Shown here piece by piece: positions 25,501 to 33,428 of a stretch of 64,000 nucleotides of DNA. The notes under the pieces are model-generated. The model had not been told where the DNA came from. It ran no database searches and saw only the letters and a list, made by a program, of their open reading frames with translations. The DNA comes from Maricaulis sp048270265. Its GTDB lineage: Bacteria; Pseudomonadota; Alphaproteobacteria; Caulobacterales; Maricaulaceae. How positions within the stretch are numbered: the stretch's first letter is position 1; each line of letters begins with the position of its first letter. The position numbers were made by a program, and so were the translations under genes. Location: positions 1-64,000 of the forward strand of contig NZ_JBLWTD010000009.1 in NCBI RefSeq assembly GCF_048270265.1. Direction: 5' to 3'.

Positions 25501-25880
25501 TTGGAGGTAAAGGAATTGTTGATCCAGCTCAGGAAGCCGGGCAGGGAATCGGCGCCAAAGGAGAAGGCGGCGGCGATGGCGCCGTCGGTACCGTAATCGC
25601 TGGCCGGGCGGTCATTGACGCAGTGAGCGGCGAAAATCACGGTGCGCGGATTGATCAGCGTGCCGGTGCAGACGAAACCATCATTGCGGAAGAACATGCC
25701 GACGCCGGTGACGTCCGTTGCGGTGTCGAGAATTGTCTCCGATGTGCCCGGGTCGGCCGGAACGATAGTCGGCACTTCGGTTTGTGCCATGGCGGCCGGT
25801 GCGGCCAGCAGCAGGGCCAGCACTGAGCAGCTCGCGCCCATGGCATGCTTGAATTTCCCCGAAAGGTGTTGTTTCGACAT
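22530..25880 (-). CDS. Autotransporter with trypsin-like serine protease domain
   Basis: The product is 1116 residues and is predicted to be exported by the type Va route. It has a long signal peptide (about residues 1-32, ending APAAMAQ). A chymotrypsin-fold protease follows with triad candidates His86 (IFAAHC), Asp157 (EGDVALSVL) and Ser286 (GGDSGGP). A passenger of about 400 residues has strand-rich beta-helix repeats (VNVDGTLTTYGDYLLMSG, TLTIDGNAVL). A C-terminal barrel starts near residue 830 and ends in an aromatic LSYSLPF. The gene is monocistronic with its own terminator. Target and self-cleavage site are unknown. Confidence 0.9.
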   Translation of the reverse strand: MSKQHLSGKFKHAMGASCSVLALLLAAPAAMAQTEVPTIVPADPGTSETILDTATDVTGVGMFFRNDGFVCTGTLINPRTVIFAAHCVNDRPASDYGTDGAIAAAFSFGADSLPGFLSWINNSFTSNPDMAVFNINQIIYNLDSIARPGSFGFQEGDVALSVLDTPASEVPTWALLFSALPAPTSYTQETGSGYHVNLTGYGRSGTALDGAIIGIDWRRRAAENFIGALTSFDERNTFLFGAPFGDLPQNLYRLDFDDPNRTNPYDFDLYRGNAATNEGTTAGGDSGGPLILDAANNPGIDEDLVIGVLSGGSRFFGPQAFSSYGTESFYQPLYLFWDWIVANSPYRYVAAAEGDGAWEDASHWLTEIDPAFRVIDANGNVVNGLPTNPGVGVAGTDPSWGEVCFAPGGVSGPGFECVTLEDGDVHPYDGTAPSAGGDSNAIGEVGNNIPGANSGLMVEDAPQNGTGTLALVDGEYTSDPLPAATLENGLPGATGFVPDNIDPNSGLGINARYFDVNLSAAGTTTLDSTVEIDVLTISGAAAGLDIGAAGDLTSLSEIMHQAGSVNVDGTLTTYGDYLLMSGMLSGSGTVSTPFLTNIMGLIAPGEVGGIGTLTIDGNAVLASASGLSIDIDASGASDLLVVTGGASLGGTVLLNPVAGYLPRFGDSYTFLTAGSITDAFGAVYDLPGVLKPVLSYTATSASVEIEAQNFRSQATFTNNFQTALGRALDGGRAGSYDDLAEVYGLLDLLEGDALTTALDTMSPYEAVMFDRSVRTHSDVLGRALREQIGTLGMMANGGDDILADAKQANGLAGMSDLGLLARATVKSGNSTSGVENGDMRRIFGSIGTIDATASTFAGSADSLIDGNYSMFGLDIPLTETVRIGAAAGFANSDNTAGASLGGTNVSTETEQLTAFASYSAGRISASLALGRASHESNATRTINLGGVMVPAQTRTTADESTVDAAIRYDLYSSDDGIRVTPMASITASNVDFKATTSYSSIGSLDINSRSGSNTIARIGSAFGLDLGTHISTTLYVGAAEQYGDGAETYSASFHDTNGVNFSAPSGVDMGGNWWEVAGSLSADLSFGGTLTVSHERQIDRDFSEIEVTTLSYSLPF

Positions 25881-26163
25881 AGATTTCCCCGATGTGATGA
25901 AACGGTTTGTGGTCTACAGACCATCTGCAGTGGCAAACCGAGTTGCTGATCGTATTTCTAGCTGCGCGCGACCTTGCCGGTCAAGAAAACTATGGGTCGC
26001 GCGGCGCGAAATCAGTCTTTTGTGGGTAATTTGCAACCAGCGGCAGTGCCCGGCCTCACCGGCTCGTCTCGACAGGTCCGGCGCAGCGTATTAAGTCAGC
26101 CGCAAAGACGGGAGGCGCGATCGCTCGTGCCACCCGTCGCCCAAATCCTCGGGAGCGGAAACC

Positions 26164-27663
26164 ATGACGCGTGAAGTCAATCATTTCATCGACGGCCAGT
26201 CGTTCACTGGCGCGTCGGGCAATTACGGCGATATCTTCAATCCCAATACCGGCAAGGTGCAGGCGCGCGTCCAGTTCGCGACGTCCGATGAAGTCGCCCG
26301 TGCTGTCGAGGGGGCCAAGAAGGGCCAGGCCATCTGGGCCGCGATGAACCCGCAGCGCCGGGCCCGCGTCCTGATGAAATACAAGATGCTGGTTGAGGAC
26401 CGGATGGACGAGCTGGCCCATCTCCTGTCCTCCGAGCACGGCAAGGTGATTGCCGACTCCAAGGGCGACCTGATCCGCGGTCTGGAAGTGATCGAATTCG
26501 CCTGCGGCGTGCCGCACCTGATGAAGGGCGAATATACCGAGAGCGCCGGTCCGGGCATTGACGTCTATTCCATGCGCCAGCCGCTCGGTGTGGTCGCCGG
26601 CATTACCCCGTTCAACTTCCCGGCCATGATCCCGATGTGGTTCATGGGCATGGCGCTGTCGACCGGCAATGCGATGATCCTGAAGCCTTCGGAGAAGGAT
26701 CCGTCCGTGCCGGTTCGCCTGGCCGAAATCATGATCGAGGCCGGTCTGCCTGAAGGCGTGCTGCAAGTCGTCCACGGTGACAAGACGGCCGTCGACGCCC
26801 TGATCGAGCATGACGACATCAAGGCCGTCAGCTTCGTCGGTTCCTCCAATATCGCTCACTATATCGCCCAGGGCTGCACCAGGCACGGCAAGCGTTTCCA
26901 GGCGATGGGCGGGGCCAAGAACCACGGCATCATCATGCCCGACGCCGATATGGACCAGGTCGTGAATGATTTCCTCGGTGCCGCCTATGGCTCGGCCGGC
27001 GAACGCTGCATGGCGCTGCCGGTCGCTGTTCCTGTTGGCCAGAAGACTGCCGATGAGTTCGTCGCGCGCATCAAGGCCGAGGCGGTCAATCTGCGCATCG
27101 GCGTCTCCACCGACGACAAGGCCCACTACGGACCGGTCGTTTCAGCCGCGCACCGGGCCAATATCGAGAACTACATCCAGATGGGGATCGACGAGGGCGC
27201 ACAATTGCTGCTCGACGGACGGGGTTTCGAGCTGCCGGGGCATGAGAAGGGCTTCTTCATCGGCCCGACGCTGTTCGATCACGTCAAGCCGGGAATGCGT
27301 TCCTATCAGGAAGAGATCTTCGGACCTGTCTTGCAGGTGGTTCGCGCTGAAACCCTGGAAGAGGCTGCGGCCCTGCCGAGCAATCACCAGTACGGCAATG
27401 GCGTCGCCATCTTCACCCGCAACGGCCTTGCGGCGCGTGAATTCGCCGCCAAGGTCAATGTCGGCATGGTCGGCATCAATGTGCCGATCCCGGTTCCCGT
27501 TGCCTATCACTCGTTTGGTGGCTGGAAGCGTTCGGCCTTCACCGACACCAATCAGTATGGCACCGACGGCATCCGCTTCTTCACCAAGATCAAGACGGTG
27601 ACCCAGCGCTGGCCAACCGGCGATATCGGCGATCAGGCCTTTGTCATTCCAACGATGAATTGA
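26164..27663 (+). CDS. mmsA: CoA-acylating methylmalonate-semialdehyde dehydrogenase
   Basis: Converts (methyl)malonate semialdehyde to propionyl- or acetyl-CoA in valine and inositol degradation. The 499-residue product belongs to the ALDH superfamily, with NFPAMIPMWF, the cofactor segment FVGSSNIAHYI and the catalytic cysteine in SAGERCMALPVAV. The GERCMA context is typical of MmsA rather than other ALDHs. The length is normal and the start has a GGGAGCGG element. No other mms or iol genes are near. The 283 bases between it and the divergent autotransporter gene hold a small dyad (GGTCT-AC-AGACC at 25911-25922) but no gene I can support. Confidence 0.93.
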   Translation: MTREVNHFIDGQSFTGASGNYGDIFNPNTGKVQARVQFATSDEVARAVEGAKKGQAIWAAMNPQRRARVLMKYKMLVEDRMDELAHLLSSEHGKVIADSKGDLIRGLEVIEFACGVPHLMKGEYTESAGPGIDVYSMRQPLGVVAGITPFNFPAMIPMWFMGMALSTGNAMILKPSEKDPSVPVRLAEIMIEAGLPEGVLQVVHGDKTAVDALIEHDDIKAVSFVGSSNIAHYIAQGCTRHGKRFQAMGGAKNHGIIMPDADMDQVVNDFLGAAYGSAGERCMALPVAVPVGQKTADEFVARIKAEAVNLRIGVSTDDKAHYGPVVSAAHRANIENYIQMGIDEGAQLLLDGRGFELPGHEKGFFIGPTLFDHVKPGMRSYQEEIFGPVLQVVRAETLEEAAALPSNHQYGNGVAIFTRNGLAAREFAAKVNVGMVGINVPIPVPVAYHSFGGWKRSAFTDTNQYGTDGIRFFTKIKTVTQRWPTGDIGDQAFVIPTMN

Positions 27664-27722
27664 TGATCGCTTGTGGCGGCGGGGTCGGGTTTTAGCCGGC
27701 TCCGCCGTCGCGGCCGTCTGGG

Positions 27723-28121
27723 TCAGTCAACGGGCGCCGGGGCCGGCACTTCGGCGCGCAGCCAGTCTACGGCGATGTCGACCTGGAGAAACACACGGGC
27801 ATTCTCCGGCAGCGAGTCCAGGGACGCCACAACACGCTCGCAATAATCTGCATTCCAGCTTTCCGAACGCACATAGGCGATCGGCACGCCGGTTTCGATG
27901 GCGGCGACGAATTCGGAAATCATTTCGGCCGAGAGAGCAGGCGAGGATTGCTGCTGGATAGCGAAGCAATCCACCAGGACACCGCCGACCGGATGGGTCC
28001 GGATCAGTTCTGATGATCGTTCCGCAGCCCAGCCCGCCTCGCGCCGCAGGACCTGGCCGCGACCCTCGACGGCCAGAATCGACGTCTCTTCGTTGAAGCT
28101 GACCTTGACCGTCATACGCAC
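27723..28121 (-). CDS. Hypothetical small protein, possibly STAS/SpoIIAA-like
   Basis: The product is 132 residues and soluble. The alternation of strands and helices (VKVSFNEETSILAVEGRG, GVLVDCFAIQQQSS, IAYVRSESWNADY, ARVFLQVDIAVDWL) resembles the SpoIIAA-like fold of the STAS superfamily, but no diagnostic motif is present. It stands alone between mmsA and the iron alcohol dehydrogenase. The following stretch 28122-28394 (273 bases) shows nothing I can name. Confidence 0.6.
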   Translation of the reverse strand: MRMTVKVSFNEETSILAVEGRGQVLRREAGWAAERSSELIRTHPVGGVLVDCFAIQQQSSPALSAEMISEFVAAIETGVPIAYVRSESWNADYCERVVASLDSLPENARVFLQVDIAVDWLRAEVPAPAPVD

Positions 28122-28394
28122 GTCCTCGACCCGAGCCTTTCCAAGGCGTTGGCTTCACCCTAGGGGCGGCCGGGCGGGCAGGCCAGTATTTCTTGATGAT
28201 TTGGGTCTACCTGTCGTGAGGAATCGGGCCGCCACACCTGACCTTTTCTGGCACGTCGGTATCGGGGCGGGCGGCCGGATTCAGTCAGGACGAAGGCTGC
28301 CATCAGCGTCAGGCCCGCGCTTGCCATGAGCCGGCAACGGGGCAACCATGAACCGCTCCAGATAGCCCGTCCGTCAGACAAGCCCGGGAAGACC

Positions 28395-29534
28395 ATGACC
28401 GCTTTCGATTTTCGCACCGTGCCGCATGTTCATGTCGGCGCCGGCTCCGCCGCCAGGCTGGCCGTGATCGCCGCGCCCCTGATCGGCAAGCGCCGCCGGA
28501 TATTTCTCGTCACGGATCCCGGCGTACGGTCGGTCGGCCTGATCGACCCTGCCGTCGCGGCGCTGGAAGCGGCGGGCCTGTCCGTCGCAATTTTCGACCG
28601 GGTGGTTGCCGATCCGCCTGAAGACGTTGTGCTGCAAGCCGAGGATGAGGCCCGCGCCTTCGGTGCTGAGGTCGTGATCGGTTTTGGTGGTGGCAGTTCG
28701 ATGGATGCGGCCAAGCTGGTCGCGATGCTGCTCGGCTCGAAACAGACGCTGGCGCAGATGTATGGCGTCAATAATGCCACCGGTCCGCGCCTGCCGCTGA
28801 TCCTGATCCCGACCACGGCCGGGACCGGTTCGGAGGTGACGCCGATCTCGGTGATCACGGTTGGCGAGAGCTCGAAGATGGGCGTCAATGCGCCCGCGCT
28901 CTACGGCGATCTTGCCGTGCTCGACGCCGAGCTGACCTATGGCCTGCCGCGCGGCACGACGGCGGCGACCGGCATCGATGCCATGGTGCATGCGATCGAG
29001 GCCTATACGACCAAGCTGCAGAAGAACCCCGTCTCTGACGCGCTGGCGCTGGCCGGTCTCAAAAAGCTGCACGGCGCCATCGAGCGAGCCTGCCAGGATG
29101 GCCAGGACGCTGAGGCGCGCGAGGACATGCTGCTCGGCGCGTTGCTCGCCGGCCAGGCCTTTGCCAATGCGCCGGTCGGGGCGGTGCATGCGCTGGCCTA
29201 TCCGCTGGGGGGCGTGTTTCACGTGCCGCACGGGCTCTCCAATTCGCTGATGCTGCCGCCGGTCCTGCGTTTCAATGCGCCAGTGGCGGAACCGCTCTAT
29301 GCCGAGCTCGCCAGTCATCTCGGCCTGCATGCCTCGACCCAGGGACTGGTCGAGGAGATGGAACGGATCGCGGCATCGGTCGGGATCGAGACGCGTCTCT
29401 CCCAGGTCGGCGTCAGCCACAATGACCTGCCGCGCCTGGCCGAGGAGGCGATGCTGGTGACGCGTCTGCTGGTCAATAATCCGCGCGAGATGACCCAGGA
29501 TGCCGCCCTGGCCTGTTATGAGGCCGTGCTGTGA
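28395..29534 (+). CDS. Iron-containing (group III) alcohol dehydrogenase
   Basis: The product is 379 residues. It has the NAD-binding GFGGGSSMDAAK, PTTAGTGSEVTP, and the metal-ligand set DAMVHAIEAYTT, GAVHALAYPLGG and VPHGLSNSLML, in the order typical of Fe-ADHs. The oxidoreductase acts on an unidentified alcohol or aldehyde, perhaps hydroxybutyrate-like. ATG 28395 has GGGAAG upstream. The next gene starts within its last codon (GTGA overlap), so the thioesterase is made from the same message and may act on a related metabolite. Confidence 0.9.
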   Translation: MTAFDFRTVPHVHVGAGSAARLAVIAAPLIGKRRRIFLVTDPGVRSVGLIDPAVAALEAAGLSVAIFDRVVADPPEDVVLQAEDEARAFGAEVVIGFGGGSSMDAAKLVAMLLGSKQTLAQMYGVNNATGPRLPLILIPTTAGTGSEVTPISVITVGESSKMGVNAPALYGDLAVLDAELTYGLPRGTTAATGIDAMVHAIEAYTTKLQKNPVSDALALAGLKKLHGAIERACQDGQDAEAREDMLLGALLAGQAFANAPVGAVHALAYPLGGVFHVPHGLSNSLMLPPVLRFNAPVAEPLYAELASHLGLHASTQGLVEEMERIAASVGIETRLSQVGVSHNDLPRLAEEAMLVTRLLVNNPREMTQDAALACYEAVL

Positions 29535-29959
29535 CCGGGCCCATGCCCCGCAGCGCCTATGGCCGCTGGCGCGATCTGCCGACGCGCTGGGCCGATAATG
29601 ACATCTACGGCCATATCAACAACGCCGCATATTACGGCTTCTTCGATACGGTCGTGAACTGTTTCCTGATCGAGGAGGCGGGGCTCGACATCCATGCCGG
29701 AGCCGTCATCGGCCTCGTGGTCGAGACCGGCTGCAATTATTTCGCACCGCTGGCCTATCCCGACCTGATTGAGGGCGGTCTGCGGATCGCGAAAATCGGC
29801 CGCTCTTCCGTGCGATATGAAATCGCCCTGTTCAAGCCGGGCGAGCCCGAAGCCGCTGCCCAAGGGCATTTTGTCCATGTCTATGTCGACCGCGAGACGC
29901 GCCGGCCCGTGCCGATCCCCGATACCATGCGCGCAGCCCTGGAGGCTGTGCATGCGTGA
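29531..29959 (+). CDS. Acyl-CoA thioesterase, 4HBT hotdog fold
   Basis: The product is 142 residues. It contains TRWADNDIYGHINNAAYYGFFD, whose Asp and HxNN context is the 4-hydroxybenzoyl-CoA thioesterase-type signature, and the central strand VGLVVETGCNYFAPL. It hydrolyses an acyl-CoA, chain length unknown. It begins at GTG 29531 inside the end of the alcohol dehydrogenase gene; ATG 29543 is an alternative. Coupling suggests a shared small catabolic step. Confidence 0.87.
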   Translation: MTGPMPRSAYGRWRDLPTRWADNDIYGHINNAAYYGFFDTVVNCFLIEEAGLDIHAGAVIGLVVETGCNYFAPLAYPDLIEGGLRIAKIGRSSVRYEIALFKPGEPEAAAQGHFVHVYVDRETRRPVPIPDTMRAALEAVHA

Positions 29960-30050
29960 GGTTGAGAAACCGGTCTGGCTGGCCGTGGCATGTGTCGTGA
30001 CGCTGGCCTTGCTCGTGGCAGCCGTGACCGGTCTGTGGCCGCAAGGCTAG
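29952..30050 (+). CDS. Candidate 32-residue single-pass membrane peptide
   Basis: The ATG at 29952 overlaps the thioesterase stop by eight bases and opens a 32-residue frame: a charged start MREVEKPVW, one hydrophobic helix (AVACVVTLALLVAAVTG) and an end LWPQG. The charge pattern and overlap with the upstream gene suggest it is translated. The terminator-like hairpin 13 bases beyond fits the end of a three-gene unit. There is no family evidence. Confidence 0.4.
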   Translation: MREVEKPVWLAVACVVTLALLVAAVTGLWPQG

Positions 30051-30062
30051 TGCGGTGCCGCA

Positions 30063-30084
30063 GGGGCGGTGATGTCACCGCCCC
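30063..30084. terminator. Bidirectional hairpin between convergent genes
   Basis: GGGGCGGTGA and TCACCGCCCC form a perfect 10 bp inverted repeat separated by TG. It lies between the convergent small membrane ORF and the AhpD-like gene. There is no T-run on either side. Confidence 0.55.
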
Positions 30085-30104
30085 CGGGCATGCCGGACGT
30101 TGCC

Positions 30105-30674
30105 CTATTCGGCGGCGACCGCTTCGGCCTTCTGCCAGGCGAATTTGGTGAAGGGTGCGTCCACAGGCGTCTTCGCGATGTGGTTGGTGTAATTGCTCAT
30201 CAATTTCTGAGCCATGCCGAGAATGACCTCGAACACGTTCTGGCGCGTATAGCCGGCGTCCAGGAAGGCCTGGATCTGGGCGTCGGTCACTTCGCCGCGC
30301 TGGCGCAACATGGCGAGGGTAAAGGTGCGCAGGGCTTCGAGCCGCTCGGTCGGCAATGGGGTCTCATCGCGCAGGGCGTCGATGATCGCCGCATCGACCT
30401 TCATGCTGTAGGCGATGCCGGTGTGCGCCGGGACGCAATAATGACAGGCATGTTCGACATTGATCGTCTGCCAGACAACGGTCAGCTCGTCAGCATTGAA
30501 GCTCGTGCTGGCGAAGCCCTCGTGCAGGGCCTTGTAGCCGGCCAGCAATTGCGGCGACTCGGCCATGACGGCGTGCAGGCCCGGTACGAAACCGAAGGCC
30601 GCCTTGCTTTCCTCAAGCGATTGGCGGCTGCCTTCCGGCGCGGTTTCGACGGTATGCAGGGTGAAATCGGTCAT
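30105..30674 (-). CDS. Carboxymuconolactone decarboxylase/AhpD-family protein
   Basis: The product is 189 residues and helical. It contains the AhpD-like redox motif HACHYCVPAHTG (CxxC followed by His) preceded by TVVWQTINVE, as in peroxidase-related CMD proteins. It is probably a cytoplasmic hydroperoxide or thiol-linked reductase. It is transcribed away from the TetR-type regulator, with inverted repeats in the shared 163-base spacer, and is the likely target of that regulator. Confidence 0.87.
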   Translation of the reverse strand: MTDFTLHTVETAPEGSRQSLEESKAAFGFVPGLHAVMAESPQLLAGYKALHEGFASTSFNADELTVVWQTINVEHACHYCVPAHTGIAYSMKVDAAIIDALRDETPLPTERLEALRTFTLAMLRQRGEVTDAQIQAFLDAGYTRQNVFEVILGMAQKLMSNYTNHIAKTPVDAPFTKFAWQKAEAVAAE

Positions 30675-30741
30675 CTCGAATATCCTTGGTGTGATTGTTC
30701 CTGAGCGCCATTCGCGGCGGGCAGCCGATACATGCCCATTC

Positions 30742-30780
30742 TTGAGCGATTGCTCAACTCAATTTTTAGTGATCGCTCAA
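30742..30780. promoter_or_regulatory. Inverted-repeat operators between the AhpD-like gene and tetR-type gene
   Basis: TTGAGC-GATT-GCTCAA (30742-30757) is a perfect 6+4+6 inverted repeat. A further half-site, ATCGCTCAA (30772-30780), is the exact complement of TTGAGCGAT at the left end, so the whole segment also forms a larger inverted repeat. The position in the spacer of a divergent pair fits a TetR-family operator controlling both genes. Confidence 0.7.
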
Positions 30781-30837
30781 GAATTGATTATCCGGCGCCA
30801 TCCCCTATAGAATGCACCCTGGAACGGAGAGGCAGAG

Positions 30838-31449
30838 ATGGCACGCCCGGCAAACCAGTCGCGAGAGGAAAGTCTGAGGAAGGCGCTCGACCTGTTCTGG
30901 TCGAAGGGCTTCCACAACACCTCGCTGAAGGATCTCGAACAGGCGCTGAACATGCGCCCGGGCAGTATCTATGCCGCCTTCACCAGCAAGGAAGCCTTGT
31001 TCTGCGAGGCCCTGGCCGATTACGGCCGCGCCGCGAAGGCCGACTATATGCGGATCATGCAGAGCCAGGTCTCCCCGATTGATGGCCTGGTGGCCTATAT
31101 CCGCTCCATGGCCGCCGAGTGTGATCGCGACCGGCCGGCCCGGGCCTGCATGGCAGTCAAGACGGTTCTGGAAATGCCCTCCGGGCAGGGCGTCATGCGC
31201 GAGGCGGCCGAAGGCCTGCTGAAGGATTTCGAGCTGGGCTTTACCCGGGCCTTTGCCGAGGCGATCGCGGCGGGAGAGGTCGGCGACGAAGAATCGCCCG
31301 GACGTCTCGCGCGCAAACTCCAGGCCGATATCACCGGCATGCGGGTGCTAGCCGAGCGCGCATCGGGCCGTGAGGGCATGAAGGAACGGGTCGAAGACAT
31401 CATCGCCTGGCTCGAGGGCCTGCGGGTCCCGGCCGTCGCCCACGCCTGA
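30838..31449 (+). CDS. TetR/AcrR family transcriptional regulator
   Basis: The product is 203 residues. The N-terminal helix-turn-helix reads ALDLFWSKGFHNTSLKDLEQALNM and then GSIYAAFTSKEALF, the hallmark of TetR DNA-binding domains. The C-terminal ligand domain contains DRPARACMAVKTVLEM, resembling regulators of the YxaF/LmrA or AcuR type. It probably represses itself and the divergent AhpD-like gene through the nearby TTGAGC repeats. A GGAGAGGCAG element precedes ATG 30838. Confidence 0.92.
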   Translation: MARPANQSREESLRKALDLFWSKGFHNTSLKDLEQALNMRPGSIYAAFTSKEALFCEALADYGRAAKADYMRIMQSQVSPIDGLVAYIRSMAAECDRDRPARACMAVKTVLEMPSGQGVMREAAEGLLKDFELGFTRAFAEAIAAGEVGDEESPGRLARKLQADITGMRVLAERASGREGMKERVEDIIAWLEGLRVPAVAHA

Positions 31450-31501
31450 ACCGTCTTCCCCCATTGACGCCATCGCAACCCCTCGCCATTAGGCTTCTCC
31501 C

Positions 31502-32647
31502 ATGACGACGCCGATCTCATTGTGGCAGGAGCGGGTTGGCTCCGGGGTGCTGTCGGCGGATGCGGACCAGGAGCGCGCAGCGCGTGCACTGACCGATCTG
31601 TCCGGGCGACTGCAGGGCTGGACGCCGGGTGCGAAAACCCTGTTCGGAAAGCTGAAGCCCACGCCGCGCGGCCTCTATCTCTGGGGCGGGGTCGGGCGCG
31701 GCAAGTCCATGCTGATGGATTTCTTCATCGAAACGGCGCCGGTTGAAGCGAAGCGCCGGGCGCATTTTCTCGAATTCATGCAGGATGTGCATGCCCGCAT
31801 CGGCGAATGGCGCGGCCTGAGCGAATCCGAGCGCAGGCGCCGGCCGGAATATGTGCGCAAGGCCGGTGATGATCCCATCCCGCCGGTTGCCCGGGCCCTG
31901 GCCCGCGAGGCGCAATTGCTCGCCTTTGACGAATTCCAGGTCAGCGATATTGCCGATGCGATGATCCTCGGCCGTCTGTTCGACCATTTGTTTGCTGAAG
32001 GTGTCGTGGTGGTCGCGACCTCCAATCGCCATCCCGATGATCTTTATCTCGACGGTCTCAACCGCCAGCTCTTCCTGCCCTTCATCGAAGCGTTGAAATC
32101 GCGTCTCGACATCGTCGAACTCAATGGCGGTGTCGACCACCGCCTGCGCCAGCTCGAAGCGGCGCCGGTCTATTACACCCCGCTGGGGCCCGATGCCGAG
32201 CGCGCGATGGACGCCGCCTGGGCGCGTTTGACCCACGGCGCGGCGTCGCAGCACTGCGTGATCGAAGTTCTCGGTCGCCAATTGAAGGTCGAACGCGAAG
32301 TCGCCGGCGTCGCCCGTTTCAGCTTTGCAGAATTGTGTTCGCGCGCTTTGGGTGCCGCTGATTATCTTGCCATCGCGGCGCGGTTTCACACGGTGCTGCT
32401 CGACGGCGTTCCCCAGCTGCAGCGCGACAAACGCAATGAGGCCAAGCGTTTCGTGACGCTGATCGATGCGCTCTATGAGGCGAAGGCCAAGCTGGTGATG
32501 AGCGCCGATGCCGAGCCCGACCGGCTCTACCCGGACGGTGATGGTGCCTTCGAATTCGAACGCACGGCCTCGCGGCTGATGGAAATGCGCAGTCATGATT
32601 ACCTTGCGGCGCGGTGGCAGGTTCACGACACTGGACCGGCCAACTGA
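31502..32647 (+). CDS. zapE: Cell division protein ZapE (AFG1-like ATPase)
   Basis: P-loop ATPase of the AFG1/ZapE family, linked to FtsZ-ring dynamics in bacteria and to complex IV quality control in mitochondria. The 381-residue product has Walker A GGVGRGKSM, the family segment FLEFMQDVHARI, Walker B LLAFDEFQVSDIADAMIL, sensor VVATSNRHPDDLY and the late FVTLIDALYE. In alphaproteobacteria zapE usually stands directly before mdh; here a methyltransferase and a regulator pair intervene. Confidence 0.94.
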   Translation: MTTPISLWQERVGSGVLSADADQERAARALTDLSGRLQGWTPGAKTLFGKLKPTPRGLYLWGGVGRGKSMLMDFFIETAPVEAKRRAHFLEFMQDVHARIGEWRGLSESERRRRPEYVRKAGDDPIPPVARALAREAQLLAFDEFQVSDIADAMILGRLFDHLFAEGVVVVATSNRHPDDLYLDGLNRQLFLPFIEALKSRLDIVELNGGVDHRLRQLEAAPVYYTPLGPDAERAMDAAWARLTHGAASQHCVIEVLGRQLKVEREVAGVARFSFAELCSRALGAADYLAIAARFHTVLLDGVPQLQRDKRNEAKRFVTLIDALYEAKAKLVMSADAEPDRLYPDGDGAFEFERTASRLMEMRSHDYLAARWQVHDTGPAN

Positions 32648-32676
32648 TCTGATCCTTCCATTTGCGGAGACCGACC

Positions 32677-33357
32677 ATGTCCTCTTCCTTCGGGCTCGAT
32701 GCCCGCCTCACCGCCTATGTCCGCAATGCCAACCGAACCGAGACCCCGGCGCTGCAAAGATGCCGGCTCGAAACTGAAGCGATGGGCTCGGTATCCGTGA
32801 TGCAGATCAGCCCGGAGCAAGGCGCCTTCCTGCAGATGTGCGCACGTCTGGTGCAGGCCCGGACGGCCGTCGAGATCGGCGTCTTCACCGGCTATTCCGC
32901 GCTGGCGACCATGCTGGCCATGGGCGACATGCACGGGCCGGCGGCGCGGCTCTATGGCTGCGATATCTCGGATGACTACACCGGGCGCGCTCACTCCTAC
33001 TGGCAGGAGGCCGGCCTTGATGGGCAGATCGAACTGCGAATTGGCGATGCGCGCGAAACCCTCGCCGGACTGATCGCCGAGATCGCCGGAAGCGTCGATA
33101 TGGTTTTCATCGATGCCGACAAGACCGGGTATGATGCCTATTACGAAGCGGCGCTGCAGCTTCTGCGTCCGGGCGGGCTGGTCTTGTTCGACAATGTCTT
33201 GTGGTCGGGCAGTGTCGCTGATCCGGAGCGCTGCGCTGCCGATGCCGATACCGCAGCGCTCAAGGCCCTGGCCGACAAGATCCGGGACGATGCCCGTGTC
33301 GATATGGCCTTTACCACAATCGGCGACGGTATCCTGATGGCGGTCAAGCGCGACTGA
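32677..33357 (+). CDS. O-methyltransferase (class I, catechol/caffeoyl-CoA type)
   Basis: The product is 226 residues. The SAM-binding motif is VEIGVFTGYSALA, followed by YGCDISDDY, DMVFIDADKTGYDAYYE (metal-binding aspartates) and LRPGGLVLFDNVLWSG. This matches cation-dependent O-methyltransferases. The small-molecule substrate is unknown. ATG 32677 is preferred; a TTG upstream at 32662 would add five residues. It lies 29 bases after zapE and may be co-transcribed. Confidence 0.9.
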   Translation: MSSSFGLDARLTAYVRNANRTETPALQRCRLETEAMGSVSVMQISPEQGAFLQMCARLVQARTAVEIGVFTGYSALATMLAMGDMHGPAARLYGCDISDDYTGRAHSYWQEAGLDGQIELRIGDARETLAGLIAEIAGSVDMVFIDADKTGYDAYYEAALQLLRPGGLVLFDNVLWSGSVADPERCAADADTAALKALADKIRDDARVDMAFTTIGDGILMAVKRD

Positions 33358-33361
33358 GATG

Positions 33362-33414
33362 TAACCTTGACGTATCTCGATGTAACGCTTAGGTGTCATG
33401 TCACCTCAAGGTTA
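33362..33414. promoter_or_regulatory. Nested inverted repeats upstream of the membrane protein/XRE pair
   Basis: TAACCTTGA (33362-33370) and TCAAGGTTA (33406-33414) are exact inverted repeats 35 bases apart. A second near-perfect dyad, AGGTG-TCATGT-CACCT (33391-33406), lies inside, and GATGTAAC occurs twice in the left part. This dense symmetry just before the first gene suggests a regulator binding region, plausibly for the XRE protein encoded in the same unit. Confidence 0.5.
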
Positions 33415-33428
33415 TATGGAGCTGTCTT

